A stretch of 8,714 bases of DNA from Planctomycetaceae bacterium. Its GTDB lineage: Bacteria; Planctomycetota; Planctomycetia; Planctomycetales; Planctomycetaceae. The DNA lies in NCBI GenBank assembly GCA_003445035.1, contig DLVV01000255.1, positions 1 to 8,714 on the forward strand. Direction: 5' to 3'. Shown in pieces: positions 1-7,074 of the stretch. Each line of letters opens with the position of its first letter. Within the stretch, counting starts at the first letter, position 1. Position numbers and translations under genes: made by a program. The notes under the pieces were generated by a model. That model worked only from the letters and a program-made list of their open reading frames with translations. It was not told the origin of the DNA and searched no databases.

Positions 1-32
1 TCGGCGCCGAATATTGAGTTTTCGGCGCCGAA
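1..32. repeat. Twin GC-rich palindromes, possible operator or hairpin
   Basis: The perfect palindrome TCGGCGCCGA occurs at 1-10 and again at 22-31; the second copy extends to 12 bp (21-32). Their centres are 21 bp apart, two turns of B-DNA, so a dimeric regulator could bind both on the same face. Because each copy is self-complementary, the pair can also fold as one hairpin: 1-11 pairs with 21-31 (11 bp) around a 9-nt loop at 12-20. No T-run follows on the plus strand, so a plus-strand terminator is unlikely. The minus-strand 3' side lies outside the window and cannot be judged. Position fits an operator for the gene starting at 75. Confidence 0.5.
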
Positions 33-74
33 CCGCGACGATGGAACACGGTTTACGGCGTTCCTACGGCGAGG

Positions 75-3000
75 ATGGTGGCAGTGCGTTTTCGAGGACT
101 ACAATCTCGCCAAATCCTGGCAACGACCGGCACACTGGCGATTCTCTACTGCATCGTCGTTCTGACGTACGTCGCGACCAGTCCGGACCTGCGGATCCGT
201 TGTCTTCTTCTGGATTCGACTCGTCCATCGGACCTGCCCGACTCGGTGCAGGGTGTGGTCATGCGGAAGGTCCAATTGGATCAGGGAGGCGTGGCCCCCC
301 ATCTTCCGGTTCCATCCGAGGGTGACATCCTGACGCGAATGGCCGAGGCCCCGGTCCACTCATTTTTTGATTTCTCCCGGCAGATCACCCATCTTCGCCG
401 GGCACCGCTGAAGGCGAACGGCCAATTGCCCGAAGGGGCCGACATCGCCGAACTGATGGACGTTGCTCCCGCGTTGATCCAGGACTCGGCCATGGTCCGA
501 TGGGTGCGACTGGAGTTCTACACCCAATCCCGAACCGGTGATCCCGAGGCCTCTCCCACCTGGGTACGAAAAGAAACGTATGTCCAGGTGCAGGACATTC
601 CAACCTCGGACATCGTCCTGAGCCTGGTCTGGTTCCTGCTTCAATTGGGCGTGTTCGCCGTCAGTGCCCTGGCGGTGTGGCGGCGTCAGGAAGATCGCTC
701 GGCGGTCCTGTTTTTCGGAATGTGCATCGTGACCCTGGTGGCCTTTGTCGGTGGCTTCCACTGGTGGCTGGTGGCTAGCAGCCTTTGGCTGAACGCCCCG
801 TTCATCACCTGCGGTGTGTTGCTGCCAGTGGTGTCTCTGCACTTTTTTCTCGTCTACCCCCGATTGCGGTTTCCGCTCACGACCCACAGCCGCCCCACAC
901 TGTGGATTGGTTACACGATCCCACTTGTCTCCGGCCTGGTATTGCTCCTGCTGCTGGAAAGAGCGAGGTGGTTCAGCCGTTCCGGGGACGATGTCTCGGC
1001 GCTGGCATCGATGAAGTCCTGTCTTCTGCTGATTCGTGTGTTGATCGACGTGTTTTTGGCGTTCGCGGGATCCTGTTTCGTGGCCCTGCTGGTTGTGTTG
1101 GCTCACAGTCTTCGCATGACGCGGCATCCGATCGAAAAGAACCAACTCGAATGGCTGTTGTGGGCTGGACTGCTGGCGACGGTCCCGGTCGGCTACACGC
1201 TGTTGCTCGCCCTGTCCAACAACAACGACCACCGTGTCGAGTTCGCGCTCGGCTGGACCACCCGGTTCTCTATGTTCCTGGCCAGCCTGTCCTTCCTGTG
1301 CGCTTATGCCGTGGGAATCATTCGACACAAACTGATGCTGATCGACGAACTTGTCAGCCGGGGCTTGATGTTCTATATCGCCCGCGTCTCGTTGGCCGTG
1401 GGATTTGGCGTGGCGGTGTCAACGGTGCTGCTGGTGCTCGATGGCCTGGCCCACCAGCAGGACTCCGCACCGGGTGCCCAGAGAATCTTGACGCTGGGAA
1501 CGATCCTGGTGGTGACATCGCTGATCCTGTTGTGGCTTCGTGGCCGCATTCAGCAGGTGATCGACCGCAGATTTTTCCGCGAGAAGTACCGCCTGCACAC
1601 GGCAATGGAGCGAATCAACCAGGCGGTGGTGCGGGTTGGTGACCCTCAGTCCCTGGCCGACCGCATGCTCGGTTCGTGTCACGACGTGTTCCAAGTCCGC
1701 TCGGCGGCCATCTATCTGCTCGAGGAACGCCCCGACACATTTCGACTGGCCGCTGTGCGAGGCACCCCCGACCGGGAGGTGCCGTTGCAGGTCGTTCTCG
1801 AACCCGTATCGATCGAGCAGTTACAGACTCACGCACACATCCTTGGCCCCCGACAGGGCGGATCACAGGCCGAATCTGGACCGGCATGGCCGGTGATGCA
1901 GGCTCTCTCGGCCGAGCTCCTTTACGGCCTCGAACTCGACGGTCGGCTCGGCGTGCTTGTCGCTTTGGGCAGCAAACCGGATGAGACGACCTACACCGCC
2001 GAGGACCTGACGTTTCTGGGTGCCCTGGGGCAGATCACCAGCGTTGCGTTGCACAGCGCGAGAGTGCACCGGGACGTCACTCGTCTGAACGACGAACTCC
2101 AGGACAAGGTCGAAACGATTGCCGAACAGGAACGTCGGATTGCGGTCGTCGAGGCCCAACTTTCTCAAGCCGGCGACGCGGCCCTGTCGCAACCAGCAGC
2201 ACCCCCCGAACGACCGACCGACGAGATCTTCCACCGCGAACCGATCATCGGCAGTTCTCCCGCTCTGAGCCGCGTCCTGCAAACAGTCCAGAAGGTTGCC
2301 AACAGCGAGGCGAGTGTTCTGATTCGCGGCCCCAGCGGCACCGGCAAGGAACTACTCGCCCAGGCGATTCACGAGAACAGTTCGCGACGAGACGGCCCGC
2401 TGGTGCGGGTGCACTGCGCGGCCCTCAGCACCAGCCTGCTGGAAAGCGAACTGTTCGGACACGTCAAGGGGGCATTCACCGGTGCACATCGCGACCGGGT
2501 GGGGCGATTCGAAATGGCCAACGGCGGCACCCTGTTCCTTGACGAAATCGGAGACATCTCCCTGGAGACCCAGATCAAGTTGCTGAGGGTTCTCCAGGCA
2601 CGGTCGTTCGAACCGGTCGGCGGTGCACGAACAATCGATGTCGACGTCCGGCTGATCACCGCCACACACCAGGACCTCAAGGCACTGATCGAGGCCAACC
2701 GGTTCCGTGAGGATCTTTTTTATCGCCTCAACGTCATCTCGATCGAACTCCCCGGACTCTCGGATCGGAGAGAGGACATCGTCGAATTGGCCGTCCACTT
2801 CCTGAAACGCAGCAGCAGCCGGCTCAACAAGACAATCACCAACATCGACGAGTCCGCCTTTTCCGCGATGTTGAATTACGACTGGCCGGGAAACATCCGC
2901 GAACTGGAGAATGCCATCGAACGGGCAGCCGTGTTGACCGACGACGAGACGATCGGAATCGAAGATCTCCCCGAGGACGTCCGTGCCCAGGGTCCCGAGT

Positions 3001-3209
3001 CGCGTCCCGTGGTGCTCGCCGGGCGGGTGTCTCAACCGGCTGCCTCCCCGGAAAACGCGCCGGCAGCCCGGTCCGACGGTGGCGACGAACGGGACTGGTT
3101 ACTCGACGCGCTAAGGGATTCCGGCGGAAACAAGGCCCGGGCAGCCCGCACACTGGGGCTTCCTCGCAGCACGTTTTTCAGCAAGCTCAAAAAGCACGGG
3201 CTCGACTGA
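75..3209 (+). CDS. Membrane-bound sigma-54-dependent transcriptional activator (about 10 TM, GAF, AAA+, Fis HTH)
   Basis: This 1044-residue protein is an enhancer-binding activator of sigma-54 RNA polymerase fused to a membrane sensor. By eye, TM1 is at about 13-33, an extracytoplasmic segment at 34-176, then about nine more helices between 179 and 489. The motif RIQQVIDRRFFREKY (491-505) is typical of the linker after polytopic sensor regions of histidine kinases. A GAF-like domain spans about 510-660, followed by a helical linker with coiled-coil character (660-700). The AAA+ domain shows Walker A GPSGTGK (752-758), GAFTGA (799-804) that contacts sigma-54, Walker B LFLDE (820-824), the arginine region REDLFYR (878-884) and sensor II WPGNIRELEN (937-946). 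A Fis-type helix-turn-helix fills about 1008-1044. There is no receiver domain and no histidine kinase core, so regulation is probably direct ligand or membrane sensing. The GAGG at 71-74 abuts the ATG at 75; the GTG at 84 lies 9 nt after it and is a good alternative start. The product class is secure; the signal and targets are unknown. Confidence 0.93.
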   Translation: MVAVRFRGLQSRQILATTGTLAILYCIVVLTYVATSPDLRIRCLLLDSTRPSDLPDSVQGVVMRKVQLDQGGVAPHLPVPSEGDILTRMAEAPVHSFFDFSRQITHLRRAPLKANGQLPEGADIAELMDVAPALIQDSAMVRWVRLEFYTQSRTGDPEASPTWVRKETYVQVQDIPTSDIVLSLVWFLLQLGVFAVSALAVWRRQEDRSAVLFFGMCIVTLVAFVGGFHWWLVASSLWLNAPFITCGVLLPVVSLHFFLVYPRLRFPLTTHSRPTLWIGYTIPLVSGLVLLLLLERARWFSRSGDDVSALASMKSCLLLIRVLIDVFLAFAGSCFVALLVVLAHSLRMTRHPIEKNQLEWLLWAGLLATVPVGYTLLLALSNNNDHRVEFALGWTTRFSMFLASLSFLCAYAVGIIRHKLMLIDELVSRGLMFYIARVSLAVGFGVAVSTVLLVLDGLAHQQDSAPGAQRILTLGTILVVTSLILLWLRGRIQQVIDRRFFREKYRLHTAMERINQAVVRVGDPQSLADRMLGSCHDVFQVRSAAIYLLEERPDTFRLAAVRGTPDREVPLQVVLEPVSIEQLQTHAHILGPRQGGSQAESGPAWPVMQALSAELLYGLELDGRLGVLVALGSKPDETTYTAEDLTFLGALGQITSVALHSARVHRDVTRLNDELQDKVETIAEQERRIAVVEAQLSQAGDAALSQPAAPPERPTDEIFHREPIIGSSPALSRVLQTVQKVANSEASVLIRGPSGTGKELLAQAIHENSSRRDGPLVRVHCAALSTSLLESELFGHVKGAFTGAHRDRVGRFEMANGGTLFLDEIGDISLETQIKLLRVLQARSFEPVGGARTIDVDVRLITATHQDLKALIEANRFREDLFYRLNVISIELPGLSDRREDIVELAVHFLKRSSSRLNKTITNIDESAFSAMLNYDWPGNIRELENAIERAAVLTDDETIGIEDLPEDVRAQGPESRPVVLAGRVSQPAASPENAPAARSDGGDERDWLLDALRDSGGNKARAARTLGLPRSTFFSKLKKHGLD

Positions 3210-3226
3210 ACACGAGGCCAGGTCGA
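3210..3226. other. Convergent gene ends, no terminator visible
   Basis: Only 17 bp separate the stop of the sigma-54 activator (plus strand) from the stop of the CvpA-like gene (minus strand). No inverted repeat with a T-run is present there. Transcripts from either side probably run into the opposite gene or end by Rho. Confidence 0.6.
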
Positions 3227-3961
3227 TCAGAACGTCGGTCCGCCACCGCCGCCCTGCGACGGAGCTCCCTGTTCGATCCTCACTCCACCGCCCGACGACG
3301 TCGCCCCCCCGCCAATGGCCAGGGTGCCGCTGGCGATCTGTTGTCGCCTCGTCGCGTAACGGATGATGAATGACGGCCACGTGGTGTTGCCATGAGGTCC
3401 GATGCCCTCGCCCGTGGATGGGCGAATCGTGCGGGGACCGTCGAAGATCTTGCCGCCGCCGCTTCTCTTGAGCGTCTCTTCGGAGACCCACTGCGTGAAG
3501 CCAAGCCACTGGCGGTCGGGTGCCACGATGTTCAGCAGGTTTCTCCGCTCGGGGGTGAATCCCCAGAAGTTTCTCGGGAATGGACCGGTGTGCAACGCGG
3601 TCAACAGGAACGCCATCGTGACATAGCCGGCCAAAAGGCCACCGCCCCAGCGTCCGAGTCCGTAGGCAAGGCGATCGGAGGTGATGAAACGGGGCGAGAT
3701 GCGGTCGGTGAGGGTTCGGAGACCGAGCACGAGTCCGGCAAACAGCCCCAGCAGCGCGAGGATGTCACAATGGCTTCGCCACCACAGGCTGCTCCCCAAC
3801 CCCTCGAGCATTCCGGCCACGGGTTCGAAGAAGTTCATCGCCAGCAGCCCGCTGAAGATCACGATCAGGCTCGTCAACGCGGCTCCCCAGATTCCCTCGC
3901 TGGCAACGCTCCAGGTGACCAGCCCGAGGATGATCAACAGCAAGATATCGATTCCGCCCAT
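3227..3961 (-). CDS. CvpA-like four-helix membrane protein with glycine-rich tail
   Basis: A 244-residue membrane protein. Hydrophobic segments lie at about 4-20, 24-43, 65-82 and 104-124, the four-helix layout of the CvpA (colicin V production protein) family. The stretch DRLAYGLGRWGGGLLAGY (96-113) resembles the family's conserved DR..G...G..RG signature before the last helix. E. coli CvpA is about 160 residues; this protein adds about 120 residues after the last helix: a polar domain at about 125-205, then a low-complexity tail rich in Gly, Ser and Pro. The gene begins 17 bp after the pilB-like stop, so it is probably co-transcribed and translated with the pilus ATPases. The ribosome binding site is weak (GGGA about 8 nt before the ATG). 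CvpA proteins have no firmly known biochemical role; they are linked to envelope stress and colicin V export. A function with the pilus motors is inferred only from position. Family assignment is by pattern and should be tested with a profile search. Confidence 0.72.
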   Translation of the reverse strand: MGGIDILLLIILGLVTWSVASEGIWGAALTSLIVIFSGLLAMNFFEPVAGMLEGLGSSLWWRSHCDILALLGLFAGLVLGLRTLTDRISPRFITSDRLAYGLGRWGGGLLAGYVTMAFLLTALHTGPFPRNFWGFTPERRNLLNIVAPDRQWLGFTQWVSEETLKRSGGGKIFDGPRTIRPSTGEGIGPHGNTTWPSFIIRYATRRQQIASGTLAIGGGATSSGGGVRIEQGAPSQGGGGGPTF

Positions 3962-3978
3962 GGTTTCGTCCCGTCGCT

Positions 3979-5832
3979 CTACTTGACGACCCGCAACAGT
4001 TCATCGACCGAGGTGACGCCGCGGACAACCAGTCTCAGCCCTTCCTCTTTCATGTACAGCATGCCACCCTTGCGAGCTTCGGCCCGGATGGCCGTCATCG
4101 CCGACTGGTCACGGATCATGTCTCTCATCCGGTCGTTGACCGGCAGCAGTTCAAACACCCCGATTCGGCCGCGATAACCCAGTCCGCCGCACGCCGGGCA
4201 CTCGGTCTCGGGATTCTTCGGCGGCCGGTAGAACTTGCTGATCCGCTCGGCTGGCAGGTTCGCCTGCCGAAGAAACTCGGGCTTGGGCTTGTACGGTTCC
4301 TTGCACTGCGAGCACAGCCGGCGAACGAGTCGCTGGGCGAGGATTCCCGAGAGCGAACTGGCAAGCATGAAGGGCTCGACCTCGAGATCAATGATGCGGT
4401 ACAGGGCGGTGATCGTGTCGTTGGCGTGGACGGTCGAAAACACCATGTGGCCGGTGTTGGCCGCCTGGCAGGCGATATTGGCCGTCTCGACGTCCCGGAT
4501 CTCCCCGATCATCACCACGTCGGGATCCTGCCTCAGCACGCTGCGAAGACTCGAGGCAAACGAGTTGCCGGCCCGCGAGTTGATCTCGATCTGGTTGACA
4601 TTGTCGATGCGGTACTCGACCGGATCCTCGATCGTGATCACGTTGCGTTGAAACGTGTCGATCTCGTTGAGTGCGGCATACAACGTCGTCGACTTGCCGG
4701 CCCCGGTTGGTCCACAAACCAGCAGCAAGCCGTGTGGCTGGTGGATCACGTCGCCCAGCCCATCCGTCATCTGCTTGCGGAGGCCGAGGTCATCGAGTGT
4801 GCTGACCGAGTTGGACTGGTCGAGAATCCGCAGGCTCAACTTCTCACCGTAGCTGGTCCCCTGGGTGGCGACGCGGAAGTCGATCCGGCGGCCTTCTGTC
4901 GCCGCCTGGAAGCTGCCGTCCAGTGACCGCCGCTTCTCGGTGATGTCCATCGCCCCCAGCACCTTGCAGACGTTGACCACCGCATTGCCGACCGCGATAT
5001 CGAAGGGCTCCATGGCGTAGAGCACTCCGTCGATCCGCATCCGGACCGAAACCTGTTCGGTCTTCGGCTCGAGGTGAATATCGGTCGCACGGCGAACGAT
5101 GGCATCGTAGACCAGTTCCTTGGCCGCCATGTAGCCCCGCGAATTTTCGACCTGGCGGCTGCGGCCATCGTCACCACCCCGCCCATCGGACTTGCCGATG
5201 AACTGGATATCCGGTCCCGATGACACTTCCGCGGTTCGCCCTCCACCGACGGGCAGACCGAGCCGCCTGAGAATCCGTCGGAAATGAGCGGGGGTCATCA
5301 CCTTGGCCGAATCGGGCACCTTGGCATTCCGCTCGATGACGTAGAGCCAGTTCGGAATCACGTAGGCCAGCAACAGCATCGGAAAACCGAGTAGCCTGGG
5401 AACGCACAGCGCGCAGAGGAATCCGATCCAGCCGCTGGGAATCACCACCGCCGTCCAGAACTCGTTGCGAACCTGCAGTGCCTGGCTATCGTCATCGACC
5501 CAGTAGCAGGTCCAGGTCCACAACAGGAACAGGCCCAGCAGCGGGATGTAGAGCAGGGGATTCAGGTAATTGCCACCGCCCTGGCGGATCGCCGAGCGAG
5601 GATGCGGCAGGACGATACCCCGCGAAAAAGCCTCGGGAAATTCCGGCAACCCCCTCCCGGAGACAGACACGGCGACCGCCTGCGCCTCGCCGGAGCCTTC
5701 GGTTGGGCTGTTGTCCGGTGCCGGCGGCTGGGCCCTTGCGATCGATGCCGCGCCGGGACCTCCCGGTATCGGGAACGGCAACAGGACGGCCACCAACAGG
5801 CTCAACACCAACAAGAACCGTGGACCGTTCAC
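3979..5832 (-). CDS. pilB: PilB/GspE-type assembly ATPase with signal-peptide-like N-terminus and three membrane helices
   Basis: This is a hexameric motor of the type II secretion/type IV pilus ATPase family, which drives pilin or pseudopilin assembly from the inner-membrane face. With the GTG at 5832 as residue 1 (617 aa): N2-like domain including RRATDIHLEPK and VRMRIDGVL, Walker A GPTGAGKS (374-381), an aspartate box ITIEDPVEY, Walker B with DPDVVMIGEIRD, a histidine box GHMVFSTVHAND, and a zinc-binding four-cysteine module (C507, C510, C545, C548). The last is typical of GspE/PilB and absent from PilT. The N-terminus is unusual: a hydrophobic segment at 6-22 ending in an ARA-Q cleavage-like site near 34/35, a Pro-rich stretch, then hydrophobic segments at about 90-112, 128-145 and 148-166. 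An upstream TTG at 5877 would add 15 residues. I prefer GTG 5832 because GGGAG (5845-5841) sits 8 nt upstream. PilB is preferred over GspE because pilT is next door; this choice is uncertain. Confidence 0.92.
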   Translation of the reverse strand: MNGPRFLLVLSLLVAVLLPFPIPGGPGAASIARAQPPAPDNSPTEGSGEAQAVAVSVSGRGLPEFPEAFSRGIVLPHPRSAIRQGGGNYLNPLLYIPLLGLFLLWTWTCYWVDDDSQALQVRNEFWTAVVIPSGWIGFLCALCVPRLLGFPMLLLAYVIPNWLYVIERNAKVPDSAKVMTPAHFRRILRRLGLPVGGGRTAEVSSGPDIQFIGKSDGRGGDDGRSRQVENSRGYMAAKELVYDAIVRRATDIHLEPKTEQVSVRMRIDGVLYAMEPFDIAVGNAVVNVCKVLGAMDITEKRRSLDGSFQAATEGRRIDFRVATQGTSYGEKLSLRILDQSNSVSTLDDLGLRKQMTDGLGDVIHQPHGLLLVCGPTGAGKSTTLYAALNEIDTFQRNVITIEDPVEYRIDNVNQIEINSRAGNSFASSLRSVLRQDPDVVMIGEIRDVETANIACQAANTGHMVFSTVHANDTITALYRIIDLEVEPFMLASSLSGILAQRLVRRLCSQCKEPYKPKPEFLRQANLPAERISKFYRPPKNPETECPACGGLGYRGRIGVFELLPVNDRMRDMIRDQSAMTAIRAEARKGGMLYMKEEGLRLVVRGVTSVDELLRVVK

Positions 5833-5840
5833 ACCAGAGT

Positions 5841-5845
5841 CTCCC
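5841..5845 (-). promoter_or_regulatory. Ribosome binding site deciding the pilB-like start
   Basis: Read on the minus strand, GGGAG is followed by an 8-nt spacer and GTG at 5832. This is the best Shine-Dalgarno in the cluster. It favours GTG 5832 over the TTG at 5877, which would start 6 bp after the pilT stop. The resulting protein begins directly with a hydrophobic leader. Confidence 0.6.
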
Positions 5846-5883
5846 GCGGCCCCCCTCACCAGTCGGGCCCCGCTCAATGCACG

Positions 5884-7029
5884 CTACAGAATAGCTGCCG
5901 CCTTCACATCAATGCCCTTGAGCATCATCTTCAGTTCCTCGACCGACCCGGACACCTCGAATGCCGCAGCCCGGCTGATAAATTCGTCCTCGATGAAGTT
6001 ATACAGGCTCTCGTTGAACAACTGCATTCCCTCGTCTTTGCCGATCCGGATCGCATCGACCAGCTTCCCATCTTCCCCCTCGAGAATCAGCTTCCGGACC
6101 GTGGGATTGAACTTCATGATCTCGACGATCGGCACCCGCTTGGGATCCTCCCTGACCGTCGGCACGAGCTTCTGGGCAACGATGCCCTTCATGTTGAACG
6201 CCATGCTGCTTCGCAATGCCCTGTGCATGTCCTGTGGGAACAGGTCCAGGATCCGGCCGATGCAACTCGGGGCGGTCGACGCGTGGATCGTGCCGAAAAC
6301 CAGGTGACCGGTCTCGGCCGCGTGCATCGCCGTCTCGAAGGTCTCGGCGTCACGCATCTCGCCCACCAGCATCACGTCGGGGTCCTGGCGAACTGCGTGC
6401 TTCAGGGCGATCTCAAAGTCCTTGACGTCCAGGCCGACTTCCCGCTGATTGATCAGACACTTGTCCGGTGTGTAGACGAATTCGATCGGGTCCTCGATCG
6501 TCAGCACGTGTTTCCGGTAGTTGGCGTTGATCCAGTTGAGCATCGAGGCGATCGTCGTGCTCTTGCCACTGCCGGTCACGCCGGCCAGCAGGATCATGCC
6601 CTGGTCAAACTTGCAGAGTTCTTCCATCGCCGATGGCAGATACAGGCCCTCGAAGTCGGGAATCCACCGCTCGACCTTCCGGGCGACCATGCCCCAGTTA
6701 CCCAACTGGATAAACAGGTTCACGCGGAATCGCCAGGTCTCGCCCTCGTATTCGACGACATGGGCGAAGTCGGTCCCGCCATTCTCATCAAAGATCTTGC
6801 GACTCCGCTCGTCCATCATCGGACCGAACAGCTGCTGCATGTGCTCGCGTTCGATCGACTCCATCTGCAGTTCGCGGAGCGTCCCCTTGACCCGCAGGAT
6901 CGGCGCCTTGCCCACCTGCATGTGGAGGTCCGAACCGTCGTGCTTGATCAACTGCCGGAAGATCTTGTCGACTTCCAGCTCGTCACCGCCTGCGACTGAC
7001 TTGGGGGGGGCATCGAGTTCTGTGGCCAT
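5884..7029 (-). CDS. pilT: PilT/PilU-family type IV pilus retraction-type ATPase
   Basis: A 381-residue cytoplasmic hexameric ATPase of the family that powers pilus disassembly and twitching. An N-terminal PAS-like region contains GSDLHMQVG (32-40). The core has Walker A GVTGSGKS (150-157), aspartate box TIEDPIEFV (177-185), Walker B DPDVMLVGEMRD (216-227, Glu224) and histidine box GHLVFGTIHAS (241-251, His242 and His249). Length is slightly above the usual 345-370. It lacks the four-cysteine zinc module of the neighbouring pilB-like protein, which supports the PilT side of the family. The usual PilT C-terminal signature AIRNLIR is altered to TVRKLIL (about 310-316), so the retraction role is likely but PilU-like or divergent function is possible. 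The ATG at 7029 has GAGGGAG (7047-7041) 11 nt upstream. It follows hisF by 45 bp and precedes the pilB-like gene by 51 bp on the same strand. Codons 6-9 contain a run of eight C. Confidence 0.93.
   Translation of the reverse strand: MATELDAPPKSVAGGDELEVDKIFRQLIKHDGSDLHMQVGKAPILRVKGTLRELQMESIEREHMQQLFGPMMDERSRKIFDENGGTDFAHVVEYEGETWRFRVNLFIQLGNWGMVARKVERWIPDFEGLYLPSAMEELCKFDQGMILLAGVTGSGKSTTIASMLNWINANYRKHVLTIEDPIEFVYTPDKCLINQREVGLDVKDFEIALKHAVRQDPDVMLVGEMRDAETFETAMHAAETGHLVFGTIHASTAPSCIGRILDLFPQDMHRALRSSMAFNMKGIVAQKLVPTVREDPKRVPIVEIMKFNPTVRKLILEGEDGKLVDAIRIGKDEGMQLFNESLYNFIEDEFISRAAAFEVSGSVEELKMMLKGIDVKAAAIL
7003..7010 (-). repeat. C8 homopolymer within the first codons of pilT
   Basis: Eight consecutive G on the plus strand read as eight C in the coding strand, covering codons for Ala7-Pro8-Pro9. 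It is the longest single-base run I see in the window. A slip of one base would frameshift pilT almost at its start, and I see no in-frame ATG until residue 37. Confidence 0.9.
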
Positions 7030-7074
7030 CTTGTTCTAGACTCCCTCTGGACTCGGTGGGGCGAACCCGGCCGT

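Noticed and set aside
14..325. 103-codon frame overlapping the start of the activator gene
   Set aside because: It begins with TTG inside the palindrome spacer, is Arg/Ser/Gly rich, and overlaps the real gene almost entirely.
360..1328. 322-codon open frame on the minus strand inside the activator gene
   Set aside because: Its composition (Gln, His, Arg rich, no hydrophobic core) is that of the reverse frame of a membrane-protein coding region; the plus-strand frame is well supported.
3210..3226. Bidirectional terminator between the convergent genes
   Set aside because: Seventeen bases with no stem of useful length and no T-run on either strand.
5833..5877. TTG start at 5877 for the pilB-like gene
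   Set aside because: It lacks a good ribosome binding site and would put 15 charged and small residues before the leader; GTG 5832 has GGGAG at 8 nt. Not fully excluded.
5602..6999. 465-codon open frame on the plus strand opposite pilT and the start of the pilB-like gene
   Set aside because: It is antisense to two genes with complete catalytic motifs, is rich in His, Gln, Arg and Asp as expected of a high-GC shadow frame, and shows no family resemblance.
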